Positions 1-5,354 of a DNA stretch of 5,921 nt are shown in pieces. The DNA lies in assembly GCA_002342805.1 (NCBI GenBank), contig DDQW01000030.1:1-5921 (forward strand), given 5' to 3'. Position 1 is the first letter of the stretch. The number at the start of each line of letters is the position of its first letter. Origin of the DNA: Clostridiales bacterium UBA2432 (GTDB lineage: Bacteria; Bacillota; Clostridia; Lachnospirales; Vallitaleaceae). Under the pieces are notes generated by a model that worked only from the letters and a program-made list of their open reading frames with translations, searched no databases and had not been told where the DNA came from. The position numbers and the translations under genes are program-made.

Positions 1-1
1 A

Positions 2-688
2 CTGTATGTGACAGATGAATCAGATAGATATTTCCATATATATCATAGTATCTCAAAGGAAAGCAGTGAAAGAACGGCTTTCGAATCAAAGATACAAAAG
101 ATGACCAAGTATTTGAATCAACACACGAATGAAACAAAGGAATTCGGGAATACATTTAATAAATATTTTGAGTTGTATTATGATGACAAAAAAGAAAAAT
201 TCCTTTTTGCAACAGAGCAGATTAGCACAATTGAAAGGGAAATAGATTTATGTGGATACTTTGTAATCATAACAACGCGAAAGATGAATGCAAAAGAAGC
301 TATAAACCTGTATAAAAGCAGAGATGCATCAGAAAAGTTGTTTCAAGGAGACAAATCCTATCTCGGAAACAAAAGCATACGCGTTCCTTCAGACGAATCA
401 GCGTCAGCCAAGATATTTATAGAATTCATTGCTCTTATCATAAGGAATAAATTTTATACATATCTTAAAGAAGAAAAGAAAAATCTTGATAAAAAACCTA
501 ATTACATGACAGTTCCAGCGGCGATAAGGGAACTGGAAAAAATAGAAATGGTAAGACAGTTAGACAATGTATACCGACTAGATCATGCGGTAACTGCAAC
601 CCAAAAGGTAATACTCAAAGCTTTCGGTATGGATGTACCCTATATCAAATATAAAGCAGAAGAAATAAGCAATGAATTAAAAGTCTGA
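2..688 (+). CDS. IS1634-type (IS4 superfamily) DDE transposase, C-terminal part
   Basis: This is the C-terminal part of a DDE transposase that would cut and move its own insertion sequence. The frame is open to the left edge (visible codons begin L-Y-V-T-D-E), so the N-terminus and the two catalytic aspartates lie outside the window; the GTG at 8 is internal and not a start. Counting from that GTG codon, Y102, R105, E109 and K116 give the exact IS4-superfamily YREK spacing Y-x2-R-x3-E-x6-K, and E109 (bases 332-334) is the catalytic glutamate. The flanking GYFVIITT, SRDASEKLF and IRVPSDES segments, followed by a helical IFIEFIALIIRNKF stretch, are the layout I know from IS1634 members. The visible part is uninterrupted, so the gene may be functional. 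A small gene follows 21 bases downstream on the same strand. The superfamily call is firm; the IS1634 subgroup is from memory of the family. Confidence 0.88.
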   Translation: MYVTDESDRYFHIYHSISKESSERTAFESKIQKMTKYLNQHTNETKEFGNTFNKYFELYYDDKKEKFLFATEQISTIEREIDLCGYFVIITTRKMNAKEAINLYKSRDASEKLFQGDKSYLGNKSIRVPSDESASAKIFIEFIALIIRNKFYTYLKEEKKNLDKKPNYMTVPAAIRELEKIEMVRQLDNVYRLDHAVTATQKVILKAFGMDVPYIKYKAEEISNELKV

Positions 689-696
689 CGAATGAT

Positions 697-702
697 AGGA
701 GA
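697..702 (+). promoter_or_regulatory. Ribosome binding site deciding the start of the small coiled-coil gene
   Basis: AGGAGA lies 7 bases before the ATG at 710. An in-frame ATG at 692 lies upstream of this site and has no ribosome binding site of its own, so 710 is the chosen start. Confidence 0.75.
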
Positions 703-709
703 AGATGAA

Positions 710-928
710 ATGGGAAGAACAGCAGTGCCATTAGAAAAGAAAATCGAAAATGCACAACAAAAAGTTGTCAAAACGAAAGAAAAATATGACGTCGCAGTTG
801 AAGAACTCAAAAAACTTATGGATAAAAGAGATGTTTTGAAAAAAGAAGAACTGATAGTTGCCATTGAAAAAAGCAATAAATCATATGACGAAATCATAGA
901 GTTTATCAATGGTGATACGTTGATATAA
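710..928 (+). CDS. Small coiled-coil protein accompanying the transposase
   Basis: This gene encodes a 72-residue soluble, highly charged protein of unknown function. Residues 8 to about 50 are one long predicted helix rich in K and E with heptad-like spacing (IENAQQKVVKTKEKYDVAVEELKKLMDKRDVL). A short C-terminal helical part follows (IEKSNKSYDEIIEFI). This two-part plan, a coiled coil followed by a short S-x-E/D-I-hydrophobic helix, resembles small proteins such as DUF4315 that are common in clostridial mobile elements, but I cannot claim homology. The start at 710 is set by the AGGAGA at 697-702. The gene begins 21 bases after the transposase stop and has no promoter visible between, so it is probably translated from the transposase mRNA. 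It could be an IS accessory or regulatory protein, or simply a passenger gene. A hairpin follows its stop. Confidence 0.7.
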   Translation: MGRTAVPLEKKIENAQQKVVKTKEKYDVAVEELKKLMDKRDVLKKEELIVAIEKSNKSYDEIIEFINGDTLI

Positions 929-937
929 AATAATTAT

Positions 938-970
938 AAGCCCCTTTCAATAATCTAATGAGAGGGGCTT
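938..970 (+). terminator. Hairpin at the 3' end of the transposase/small-gene unit
   Basis: The arms AAGCCCCTTTC (938-948) and GAGAGGGGCTT (960-970) pair over 11 positions with one G-U pair, around an 11-base loop. The stem has a strong GC core 9 bases after the small gene's stop. The following bases (TAAAGTTTTA) form only a poor T-run, so termination may be partial. It could also be a structure belonging to the right end of the insertion sequence. Confidence 0.55.
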
Positions 971-1005
971 TAAAGTTTTAGATGGAAAATTTCAGGAAGT
1001 TCACA

Positions 1006-1038
1006 TAAAAACACCATCCCACAATCGCGTGAATGGTG
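1006..1038 (-). terminator. Rho-independent terminator of the exported/membrane protein unit
   Basis: Read on the - strand, CACCAT (1038-1033) pairs with ATGGTG (1017-1012). An inner CAC/GTG stem extends the hairpin across a small internal bulge around a 6-base loop, and TTTTTA (1011-1006) follows directly. It lies 28 bases beyond the stop of the membrane protein gene. On the + strand the hairpin lacks an immediate T-run, so it mainly serves the - strand. Confidence 0.75.
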
Positions 1039-1065
1039 CTTTAAAATTTTATAAAATACATTTTT

Positions 1066-1359
1066 TTATTTTGGAAACTTGATTGGTTCATAATACCCAC
1101 TGTAATAAAGCACTATTGCATAAACAGAAAACAATGCAAAGACAAAACAATAAAAAAGTTTTCTATGCTTTGGTTTCATAACTTCAGTTTTATATACCAT
1201 CACAAATCCGCTCAGCAGATTAATAAAAGATGAATATGTATAATCTGATAAAATTATATCACCATAAATATATACATTTATGATATTAGCAATTATATAT
1301 AATATACTTATGCTACGAATTAAAATTGCAAATATTGGATTATTAAAATTTTTTTTCAT
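1066..1359 (-). CDS. Small membrane protein with three predicted transmembrane segments
   Basis: This gene encodes a 97-residue integral membrane protein of unknown function. Hydrophobic segments lie at about residues 9-31 (IFAILIRSISILYIIANIINVYI), 42-56 (around SSFINLLSGFVMVY) and 69-87 (around LFYCFVFALFSVYAIVLYY). A basic loop, K57-TEVMKPKHRK, separates the second and third, and the N-terminus is basic (MKKNF). The start is supported by AAGGAGA at 1377-1371, 11 bases before the ATG. It lies 59 bases downstream of an exported protein gene on the same strand with no terminator between, and a terminator follows, so the two may form one unit. Size and topology would suit an immunity or accessory membrane protein for the exported product, but no conserved motif proves this. 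Confidence 0.68.
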   Translation of the reverse strand: MKKNFNNPIFAILIRSISILYIIANIINVYIYGDIILSDYTYSSFINLLSGFVMVYKTEVMKPKHRKLFYCFVFALFSVYAIVLYYSGYYEPIKFPK

Positions 1360-1383
1360 ACAATTAGATCTCTCCTTGTAATT

Positions 1384-1406
1384 ACCTATATGTTAGGTGT
1401 ATTATA
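1384..1406 (-). promoter_or_regulatory. Possible internal promoter and leader hairpin before the membrane protein gene
   Basis: On the - strand a perfect TATAAT (1406-1401) would place a transcript start near 1394, 35 bases before the membrane protein ATG. No convincing -35 box stands 16-18 bases upstream. A small dyad, ACCTA-N5-TAGGT (1398-1384), sits at the expected start of that transcript. This would let the membrane protein be made without the upstream exported protein. The evidence is weak in an AT-rich gap. Confidence 0.35.
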
Positions 1407-1418
1407 ATCTTCTGGATT

Positions 1419-2039
1419 TTAAATTCTATCTAAGATCAAATACGCTGCAGGATAAGTGCTTACTGTATTTCTAATATGTGTAAGTCTAATAGCCTCTATT
1501 TCTCCTTCCAGAATCATAATGTATGATTCTGTCCACCAATCCTTTTGCCTATTATATAGATCTGATGCCGCCCATGACAACAGAGTAGCCGATGCAGAAA
1601 ACACGTTACTAAAACCCATCTTTTTAATAATTATACCAATTAAACCATCTGTTATTGGACCAGTCACCAAGCTTTGAAAAGTTCCCCCGCCTGAATAGCT
1701 ATCAACTCTATCTTCAATATCAGACTCATACATAAATGATTGCGCCATTATTTCACCCTCAGGTAAATATCTTGCATTTTGCCTTACATTTTGTCTTACA
1801 TTCACCTGTGCTATTTCATTCTGTTTAAATTCACTGTCGAATTCTAATCTGTTCATATAATCTTCTGCTAAACTAGCTGGAACTTCTGCAACTATTATTT
1901 TATCTTCACTTTCAAATATAGTTACTTGAACCAAATCATCTGTTGTTTGCACTTGCGAAGCCAAACTCGGTGTTAATGAAGTTAATGACATTATTACTAC
2001 TACATGCATTGAAATAACTGCTTTGATAATTTTTCTCAT
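1419..2039 (-). CDS. Exported protein of unknown function with N-terminal signal peptide
   Basis: This gene encodes a 206-residue protein. Residues 1-27 form a classic signal peptide: basic MRKIIK, a hydrophobic core, and likely cleavage after S-L-A27. The mature part begins with an acidic region (about 30-75), then a V-R-Q-N tandem repeat (residues 81-88). A glycine-rich hydrophobic stretch covers about 116-160 (SGGG, TGPITDGLIGIIIKK, SASATLLSWAASDLY), and the tail contains DWW and EAIRLTHIRNT. There are no cysteines. I recognise no family. A glycine-rich hydrophobic domain behind a signal peptide and a spacer is a plan seen in some secreted peptides and bacteriocin-like proteins, so that role is a guess. 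The ATG is set by AGAAAGGAAA at 2054-2045. It has its own extended -10 promoter and is followed by a small membrane protein gene. Confidence 0.72.
   Translation of the reverse strand: MRKIIKAVISMHVVVIMSLTSLTPSLASQVQTTDDLVQVTIFESEDKIIVAEVPASLAEDYMNRLEFDSEFKQNEIAQVNVRQNVRQNARYLPEGEIMAQSFMYESDIEDRVDSYSGGGTFQSLVTGPITDGLIGIIIKKMGFSNVFSASATLLSWAASDLYNRQKDWWTESYIMILEGEIEAIRLTHIRNTVSTYPAAYLILDRI
1509..1531. repeat. Perfect 10-bp inverted repeat inside the exported protein gene
   Basis: CAGAATCATA (1509-1518) and its exact reverse complement (1522-1531) are separated by three bases. The dyad codes for part of T-E-S-Y-I-M-I-L and could form a hairpin in the mRNA or be bound by a dimeric protein. It is the longest perfect dyad I noticed in the window. 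It may still be chance in AT-rich coding sequence. Confidence 0.6.
1775..1802. repeat. 12-bp tandem duplication encoding VRQN-VRQN
   Basis: The unit CATTTTGYCTTA occurs twice in a row (1775-1786 and 1787-1798, one C/T difference) and is followed by a partial third CATT. On the coding strand this gives N-V-R-Q-N-V-R-Q-N in the exported protein. Being a multiple of three, it keeps the frame and looks like a slippage-type expansion. Confidence 0.7.
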
Positions 2040-2083
2040 ATTGATTTCCTTTCTAAATTAATCTTTACTATGTGACGAAAATA

Positions 2084-2115
2084 ATTATAGCATACATATT
2101 TTTAAAAAAGGGCAA
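2084..2115 (-). promoter_or_regulatory. Extended -10 promoter for the exported protein gene
   Basis: On the - strand TGC-TATAAT (2092-2084) forms a perfect extended -10 box. A TTGCCC (2115-2110) lies 20 bases upstream, too far for an ideal -35, so the TG extension probably carries the promoter. The inferred start near 2077 gives a leader of about 38 bases containing the ribosome binding site. Confidence 0.6.
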
Positions 2116-2237
2116 CTCTACCTGAATGACGTTCTATAATACACGAACGACATGTTTTTGTTATTTTATTTCCGGAAAAGGATGATTTCTAATGCAAAAA
2201 AATTTTATAAGTTATACTGTCCAATATATAAAGAAAT
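2116..2237. other. Middle of the 2040-2328 gene-free gap, no supported gene
   Basis: The 289-base gap between the regulator and the exported protein gene holds the promoter at its left, the regulator's terminator at its right, and this middle stretch. Here a short dyad, CGTTC-N10-GAACG (2130-2149), surrounds a + strand TATAAT (2135-2140) with no good -35. Short + strand frames starting at 2152, 2182 and 2192 have no well-placed ribosome binding site, and the longest runs antisense into the regulator gene, so none is called. Confidence 0.5.
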
Positions 2238-2262
2238 AAAAAAAGACCAGCAATCAGCTGGC
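2238..2262 (-). terminator. Rho-independent terminator of the oxidoreductase/regulator unit
   Basis: On the - strand CCAGC (2261-2257), a 5-base loop and GCTGG (2251-2247) form a GC-rich stem, extended by a G-U pair outside it. The stem is followed, after two bases, by seven T residues (2244-2238). It lies about 67 bases after the regulator's stop and separates this unit from the exported protein promoter. Confidence 0.85.
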
Positions 2263-2328
2263 TATTTTAGGTCTCCATCATATGTTGGAAATATTCACTT
2301 CTATAGGCCTATTACAACCTCAATAACG

Positions 2329-2931
2329 CTAGCCCTCTTTTTGCTTCCTCTTTTTGAATCGACTAAAACTTTCCGGTGTAATCCCTATATAACTTGCCAA
2401 ATACATCTGAGGCACACGTTCAATTAATTCTGCCTCTTGCTCTAATAAGAACTCAAATCTCTCTTCAGGTGATTTTAACTTAAAATCAGCATAGCCTCTC
2501 TGAATTTGAGCATATTGTTTTCTAAAAAACAACTGCTCTAAGGCTTGAATCTCCGGCGGATCATTGGAGCCATCATCTTCAATGTCTTCACAATATGCAA
2601 GAACACATGATTCAATACACGATAAACTATATAGAGATTTCCCTTTTTCATCTAAAAAAGTGATTAGATTAATCGGCTCATTTTCTGTGTAGAAATTCAC
2701 GGTTATTTCTCTGCCATTCTCATCACATATGTATTGGCGTATACATCCTTTAACAATAAAATATGTGGCAACAGAAGGTTCTTGGCCTTGATGTTGTAAT
2801 ACATGCCCTTTGTCAAACGAATCCAAAGGTGCAAAGTCAACCATCTCATTAACTACTGTATCTTCTAAGTCTGTATATTCTTTTAATACATCTGCTAATA
2901 TGCGTTTACATGATTCTCTATCTATTTTCAT
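2329..2931 (-). CDS. Crp/Fnr-family transcriptional regulator
   Basis: This gene encodes a 200-residue DNA-binding regulator. Residues 15 to about 120 form the cNMP-binding-type beta-roll effector domain (LDSFDKGHVLQHQGQ, TYFIVKGCIRQYI, REITVNFYTENEPI). About 130-165 is the dimerisation helix region, and 172-195 a compact helix-turn-helix (VPQMYLASYIGITPESFSRF). The recognition helix carries E187, S190 and R191, matching the E-x-x-S-R of FNR that reads TTGAT. The arginine/glutamate set that binds cAMP in Crp is not evident. FNR's N-terminal Fe-S cysteines are also absent, although C105, C109 and C114 cluster near the end of the effector domain. The protein ends right after the recognition helix, as in many short family members. 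The start is supported by GAGGTGG at 2945-2939. It lies 80 bases downstream of the oxidoreductase gene, whose promoter has an FNR-type box, and is a likely regulator of that gene. Its ligand is unknown. Confidence 0.9.
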   Translation of the reverse strand: MKIDRESCKRILADVLKEYTDLEDTVVNEMVDFAPLDSFDKGHVLQHQGQEPSVATYFIVKGCIRQYICDENGREITVNFYTENEPINLITFLDEKGKSLYSLSCIESCVLAYCEDIEDDGSNDPPEIQALEQLFFRKQYAQIQRGYADFKLKSPEERFEFLLEQEAELIERVPQMYLASYIGITPESFSRFKKRKQKEG

Positions 2932-2945
2932 ATCTAATCCACCTC

Positions 2946-2983
2946 GCTATAGTTAGCATAGCACGGTAAATATAATATAACAA
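2946..2983 (-). promoter_or_regulatory. Promoter of the regulator gene with an overlapping operator-like dyad
   Basis: On the - strand TTGTTA (2983-2978) and TATGCT (2960-2955) are 17 bases apart, and TGC precedes the -10 box. The inferred start is near 2948, giving a leader of about 17 bases. A dyad, GCTAT-N7-ATAGC (2946-2962), covers the -10 box, where a bound protein would repress; autoregulation is possible. Read-through from the oxidoreductase gene is also possible because no terminator separates them. Confidence 0.5.
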
Positions 2984-3011
2984 TAAAAACTCTCTTTGGG
3001 ATAATAATTTT

Positions 3012-3914
3012 TTATATTTTTAAAATTACATTACCTTTTTTGTGTCCGAAGTCCACGTATCGATGCGCTTCCACAATGTCGCTTAAAGAATACACACTAT
3101 CAATGACTGTTATAAGTCTTTTCTCCTCCACCATTTGCTTAAGGTAGTCAAGCTTTTCCAAGGTTTCTGTTGTCATTTTTCCAACACTGAGATACTGTCC
3201 ATTTTTTGTTAAAACCTTCAAGCACTCTTTCTTTTTTATCTTACCAACTGCATCAAATATCACATCATATTTTTTAGATGCAGTTCTAAAATCTTTTACA
3301 TGATAATCAATAACTTCATCTGCACCTAAAGATTTTACAAGTTCATGATTATGTTCTGAACACACAGCGATGACTTTGGCGCCTAACGCTTTAGCTATCT
3401 GAATGGCGTAAGTTCCGACACTACCACTTGCACCGTATATTAATACCTCTTCACCCGCTTTTATTTTTCCTGTTCTTAGAATATGAAGGGCTGTCATTCC
3501 TCCAAAGGAAATGGGTACCGCTTGCTCAAAAGAAATATTCGAAGGTTTTTTACTGATGACTGAACCTTCTTTCACACAAACATACTCCGCATAGCAGCCA
3601 AACTGCATCCCGGTTATACCAAAGACCTCATCACCTACCTTAAACTTTGATACAGAAGCACCTACTAAATCGACAATCCCTGCATATTGGGATCCTAATA
3701 TAGCTTTTCTCGGCCTCTTGATTCCAATAATCAAACGATAGATCGGTTTCATCCATTTGGGTATATCCATAGAACGCATTCTCGCATCACCTGAAGAAAC
3801 CGAAGCGCACTTTACTTTTATGCGCACTTGATTTTTCTTTGGAATCGGTTTCTTGACTTCTATAACTTTCATTACTTCTGGCTGACCATATCGACTACAT
3901 ACTGCTGCTCTCAC
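3012..3914 (-). CDS. NAD(P)-dependent medium-chain dehydrogenase / quinone oxidoreductase
   Basis: This is a cytoplasmic oxidoreductase of the zinc-independent medium-chain dehydrogenase/reductase group (COG0604-like), 300 residues. The N-terminal GroES-like domain (about 1-120) includes RAAVCSRYGQPEVMKV, ILGSQYAGIVDLVG and KFKVGDEVFG. The nucleotide-binding Rossmann domain follows, with YGASGSVGTYAIQIAKALGA (glycine motif about 161-167) and LGADEVIDY. The C-terminus AHRYVDFGHKKGNVIL is typical of the family. The four-cysteine structural zinc loop is missing, so it probably reduces quinones, enones or carbonyl compounds with NAD(P)H; the substrate cannot be read from sequence. The GTG at 3914 is chosen: AGGAG at 3928-3924 is 9 bases away, and the protein then begins M-R-A-A-V as relatives do. 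The TTG at 3920 would be only 3 bases from that site. Its promoter has a perfect FNR-type box, and a Crp/Fnr-family regulator follows downstream. Confidence 0.92.
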   Translation of the reverse strand: MRAAVCSRYGQPEVMKVIEVKKPIPKKNQVRIKVKCASVSSGDARMRSMDIPKWMKPIYRLIIGIKRPRKAILGSQYAGIVDLVGASVSKFKVGDEVFGITGMQFGCYAEYVCVKEGSVISKKPSNISFEQAVPISFGGMTALHILRTGKIKAGEEVLIYGASGSVGTYAIQIAKALGAKVIAVCSEHNHELVKSLGADEVIDYHVKDFRTASKKYDVIFDAVGKIKKKECLKVLTKNGQYLSVGKMTTETLEKLDYLKQMVEEKRLITVIDSVYSLSDIVEAHRYVDFGHKKGNVILKI

Positions 3915-3952
3915 TATCAATCACTCCTCTTTTTTTCCTAGTGTTTGATGTG

Positions 3953-3981
3953 ATTATACTCGCTTATTTTTATTTTGTAAT
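3953..3981 (-). promoter_or_regulatory. Promoter of the oxidoreductase gene
   Basis: On the - strand TATAAT (3958-3953) is a perfect -10 box. ATTACA (3981-3976) lies 17 bases upstream and matches the -35 consensus at four of six bases, fitting an activator-dependent promoter. The inferred start near 3946 gives a leader of about 32 bases with AGGAG at 3928-3924. Confidence 0.65.
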
Positions 3982-3994
3982 TGATTTGAATCAA
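3981..3994. promoter_or_regulatory. Perfect FNR-type binding site at -41.5 of the oxidoreductase promoter
   Basis: TTGATTTGAATCAA is a perfect dyad that fits the FNR consensus TTGAT-N4-ATCAA at all ten defined positions. Its centre lies between 3987 and 3988, which is -41.5 from the start inferred from the TATAAT box. This is the standard class II position for Crp/Fnr activators. The regulator encoded two genes along has the E-x-x-S-R recognition helix expected to read this sequence, so it is the best candidate to bind here; a genuine FNR elsewhere in the genome is the alternative. Confidence 0.75.
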
Positions 3995-4012
3995 GTTTTT
4001 CTTCATTCGCGC

Positions 4013-5311
4013 TCAAAAAATCATAACTATCCCTTCATCATCGATGGATTTTATCGCATACTCACCGCCAAATAGTTCTTCCGGCAATGGAATCACATCA
4101 TTATTGTCCGAATCATAGATAAAACTACATGTTGTTCCCATATAGACTAAGAAACGCTCATCATGCCAATATATTTTATTATAAAATGGGTCAACAAGTA
4201 ACTCAGTTATAAATTCATTTCCAGAAAGATCAATCACATATATGCATGGATAATTATCATCAACTGTGTCTGATTTATAATAACAGGCTTTTTCCTTATC
4301 CGGTGAATACTTCAGATTTTCTGCATTCTGAAAAGCCATCCCTAAGTCAACATCCTCATCCATCGGCTCACCCATCAACATTTTTTCAAGGAGAATACGA
4401 TAAACTTCAATGTCAAGGATTGCATCCCTATTTGTATAGTTGTTTATAGTAAGCAAATCCATATTCGTAAGTGTGTCCAATTCTAAAGCGCCATGCTGAC
4501 GAAACAAATCTAACTCAAGCGTTAAATCATATAGGTCTGTTCGGATAATCACACCTGCTGTTTCGTAGCCATACACCTCAGCTGCAGATACACCGTATGA
4601 AAATTCATAGTGTGGCAATATTGTTTCCAAATCAGCATAGTCAATAGCGTCACGCCGGTAGATTGAAATCTCTTTGACTTGATCTTCGCCGATTAAGAAA
4701 ATATAAAACTTGTCAAACAAATATCCGATAAGTTCATAATCATCTACTTGAAAATCAGGCTCCCCTAATATTTCTCTTATCTCTTCTTGTTCCATTTTCA
4801 GATAGACATCCCGAACCACTTCTTTTGTATACGCTTCTTGATAAACAATATGATGAATACGCTCACCAAGGACTTTTACTCTGTAATGAGCATCTCTATT
4901 CAATGCATACATCCTAAATGAATCCTCTGTATCGATTACATTTAATAGCCAGGATACATCCCAGTCATTGTCTATACATTGCCCAATCAAGATATTTTTA
5001 CTCATCCAACTATCGCTGTGCCTATTTGGATTACTTACCTGGATTTTGTAGTCATAGTCTAACTGATGCGCATTTCCATGTTCTGTAAATTCAGCCGCCT
5101 TTGACGTAGAGTATGAAAACGCTAATTCATCCTGTTTTTCCTCCCAAGATTGCCGATATGCCTCGATTTCCGAATAAGTAATAAGATTATTCAGTTCTAT
5201 AGTAGCGTCGTTATCCTCATAAACAGAACTATCCATTGGATTATTGTACGTTATCAAATATATTAAAAGTGCAGTCAATGCTACACTTCCGATGATGCGT
5301 ATTTTCCTCAT
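4013..5311 (-). CDS. Membrane-anchored or exported acidic protein of unknown function
   Basis: This gene encodes a 432-residue protein. A basic start (MRKIR) and one hydrophobic segment at about 5-22 (IIGSVALTALLIYLITY) indicate a signal anchor or an uncleaved signal, with the large, strongly acidic remainder outside the membrane. Around 176-215 the pattern EEIREILGEPDF followed by two beta-type strands (ELIGYLFDKFYIFLI) resembles the short E-x-L-G-x-P-D motif found in BamE/SmpA-like and other small surface modules. Around 335-400, YSPDKEKACYY, CIYVIDLSGNE and ERFLVYMGTTCSFIYD look like irregular beta-propeller blades of the TolB/PD40 type. Both likenesses are from pattern only. AAGGAG at 5324-5319 is 7 bases before the ATG at 5311 but only 1 base from the ATG at 5317, so 5311 is the start. 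It follows the next gene by 43 bases without terminator or promoter, and is probably cotranscribed with it. Confidence 0.75.
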   Translation of the reverse strand: MRKIRIIGSVALTALLIYLITYNNPMDSSVYEDNDATIELNNLITYSEIEAYRQSWEEKQDELAFSYSTSKAAEFTEHGNAHQLDYDYKIQVSNPNRHSDSWMSKNILIGQCIDNDWDVSWLLNVIDTEDSFRMYALNRDAHYRVKVLGERIHHIVYQEAYTKEVVRDVYLKMEQEEIREILGEPDFQVDDYELIGYLFDKFYIFLIGEDQVKEISIYRRDAIDYADLETILPHYEFSYGVSAAEVYGYETAGVIIRTDLYDLTLELDLFRQHGALELDTLTNMDLLTINNYTNRDAILDIEVYRILLEKMLMGEPMDEDVDLGMAFQNAENLKYSPDKEKACYYKSDTVDDNYPCIYVIDLSGNEFITELLVDPFYNKIYWHDERFLVYMGTTCSFIYDSDNNDVIPLPEELFGGEYAIKSIDDEGIVMIF

Positions 5312-5354
5312 TCGCATGCTCCTTTTCTTTCTTGTACTTCACTTTTTGTTTCGG

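Noticed and set aside
640..909. 89-codon - strand open frame opposite the small coiled-coil gene
   Set aside because: It is a serine/phenylalanine-rich shadow produced by the K/E-rich coding strand opposite, and it has no start signals.
1549..1577. Resemblance to the Nextera transposon-adapter sequence (the opposite frame reads L-L-Y-R-S-D-A-A-H-D)
   Set aside because: Several mismatches are spread through it and the sequence reads as normal codons of the exported protein, so it is a chance likeness and not a contaminant.
2144..2157. Possible SOS (LexA) box, GAAC then GTTT
   Set aside because: The spacing is five bases instead of four and the second arm is imperfect; no SOS gene is nearby.
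2192..2239. 15-codon + strand frame (M-Q-K-N-F...) preceded by AAAAGGA
   Set aside because: It is too short, has no conserved feature, and a purine-rich run is common by chance in this AT-rich gap.
2152..2427. 91-codon + strand open frame with a + strand TATAAT upstream
   Set aside because: There is no suitably spaced ribosome binding site, it runs antisense through the 3' end of the regulator gene, it crosses the regulator's terminator, and its composition is not protein-like.
3981..3994. The TTGATT/AATCAA dyad read as a terminator of the upstream gene
   Set aside because: The arms are AT-rich, the loop would be only two bases and no T-run follows on the - strand; the FNR-box reading fits far better.
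4246..4449. + strand open frame inside the large exported protein gene
   Set aside because: It is a shadow of the long - strand gene, without a ribosome binding site.
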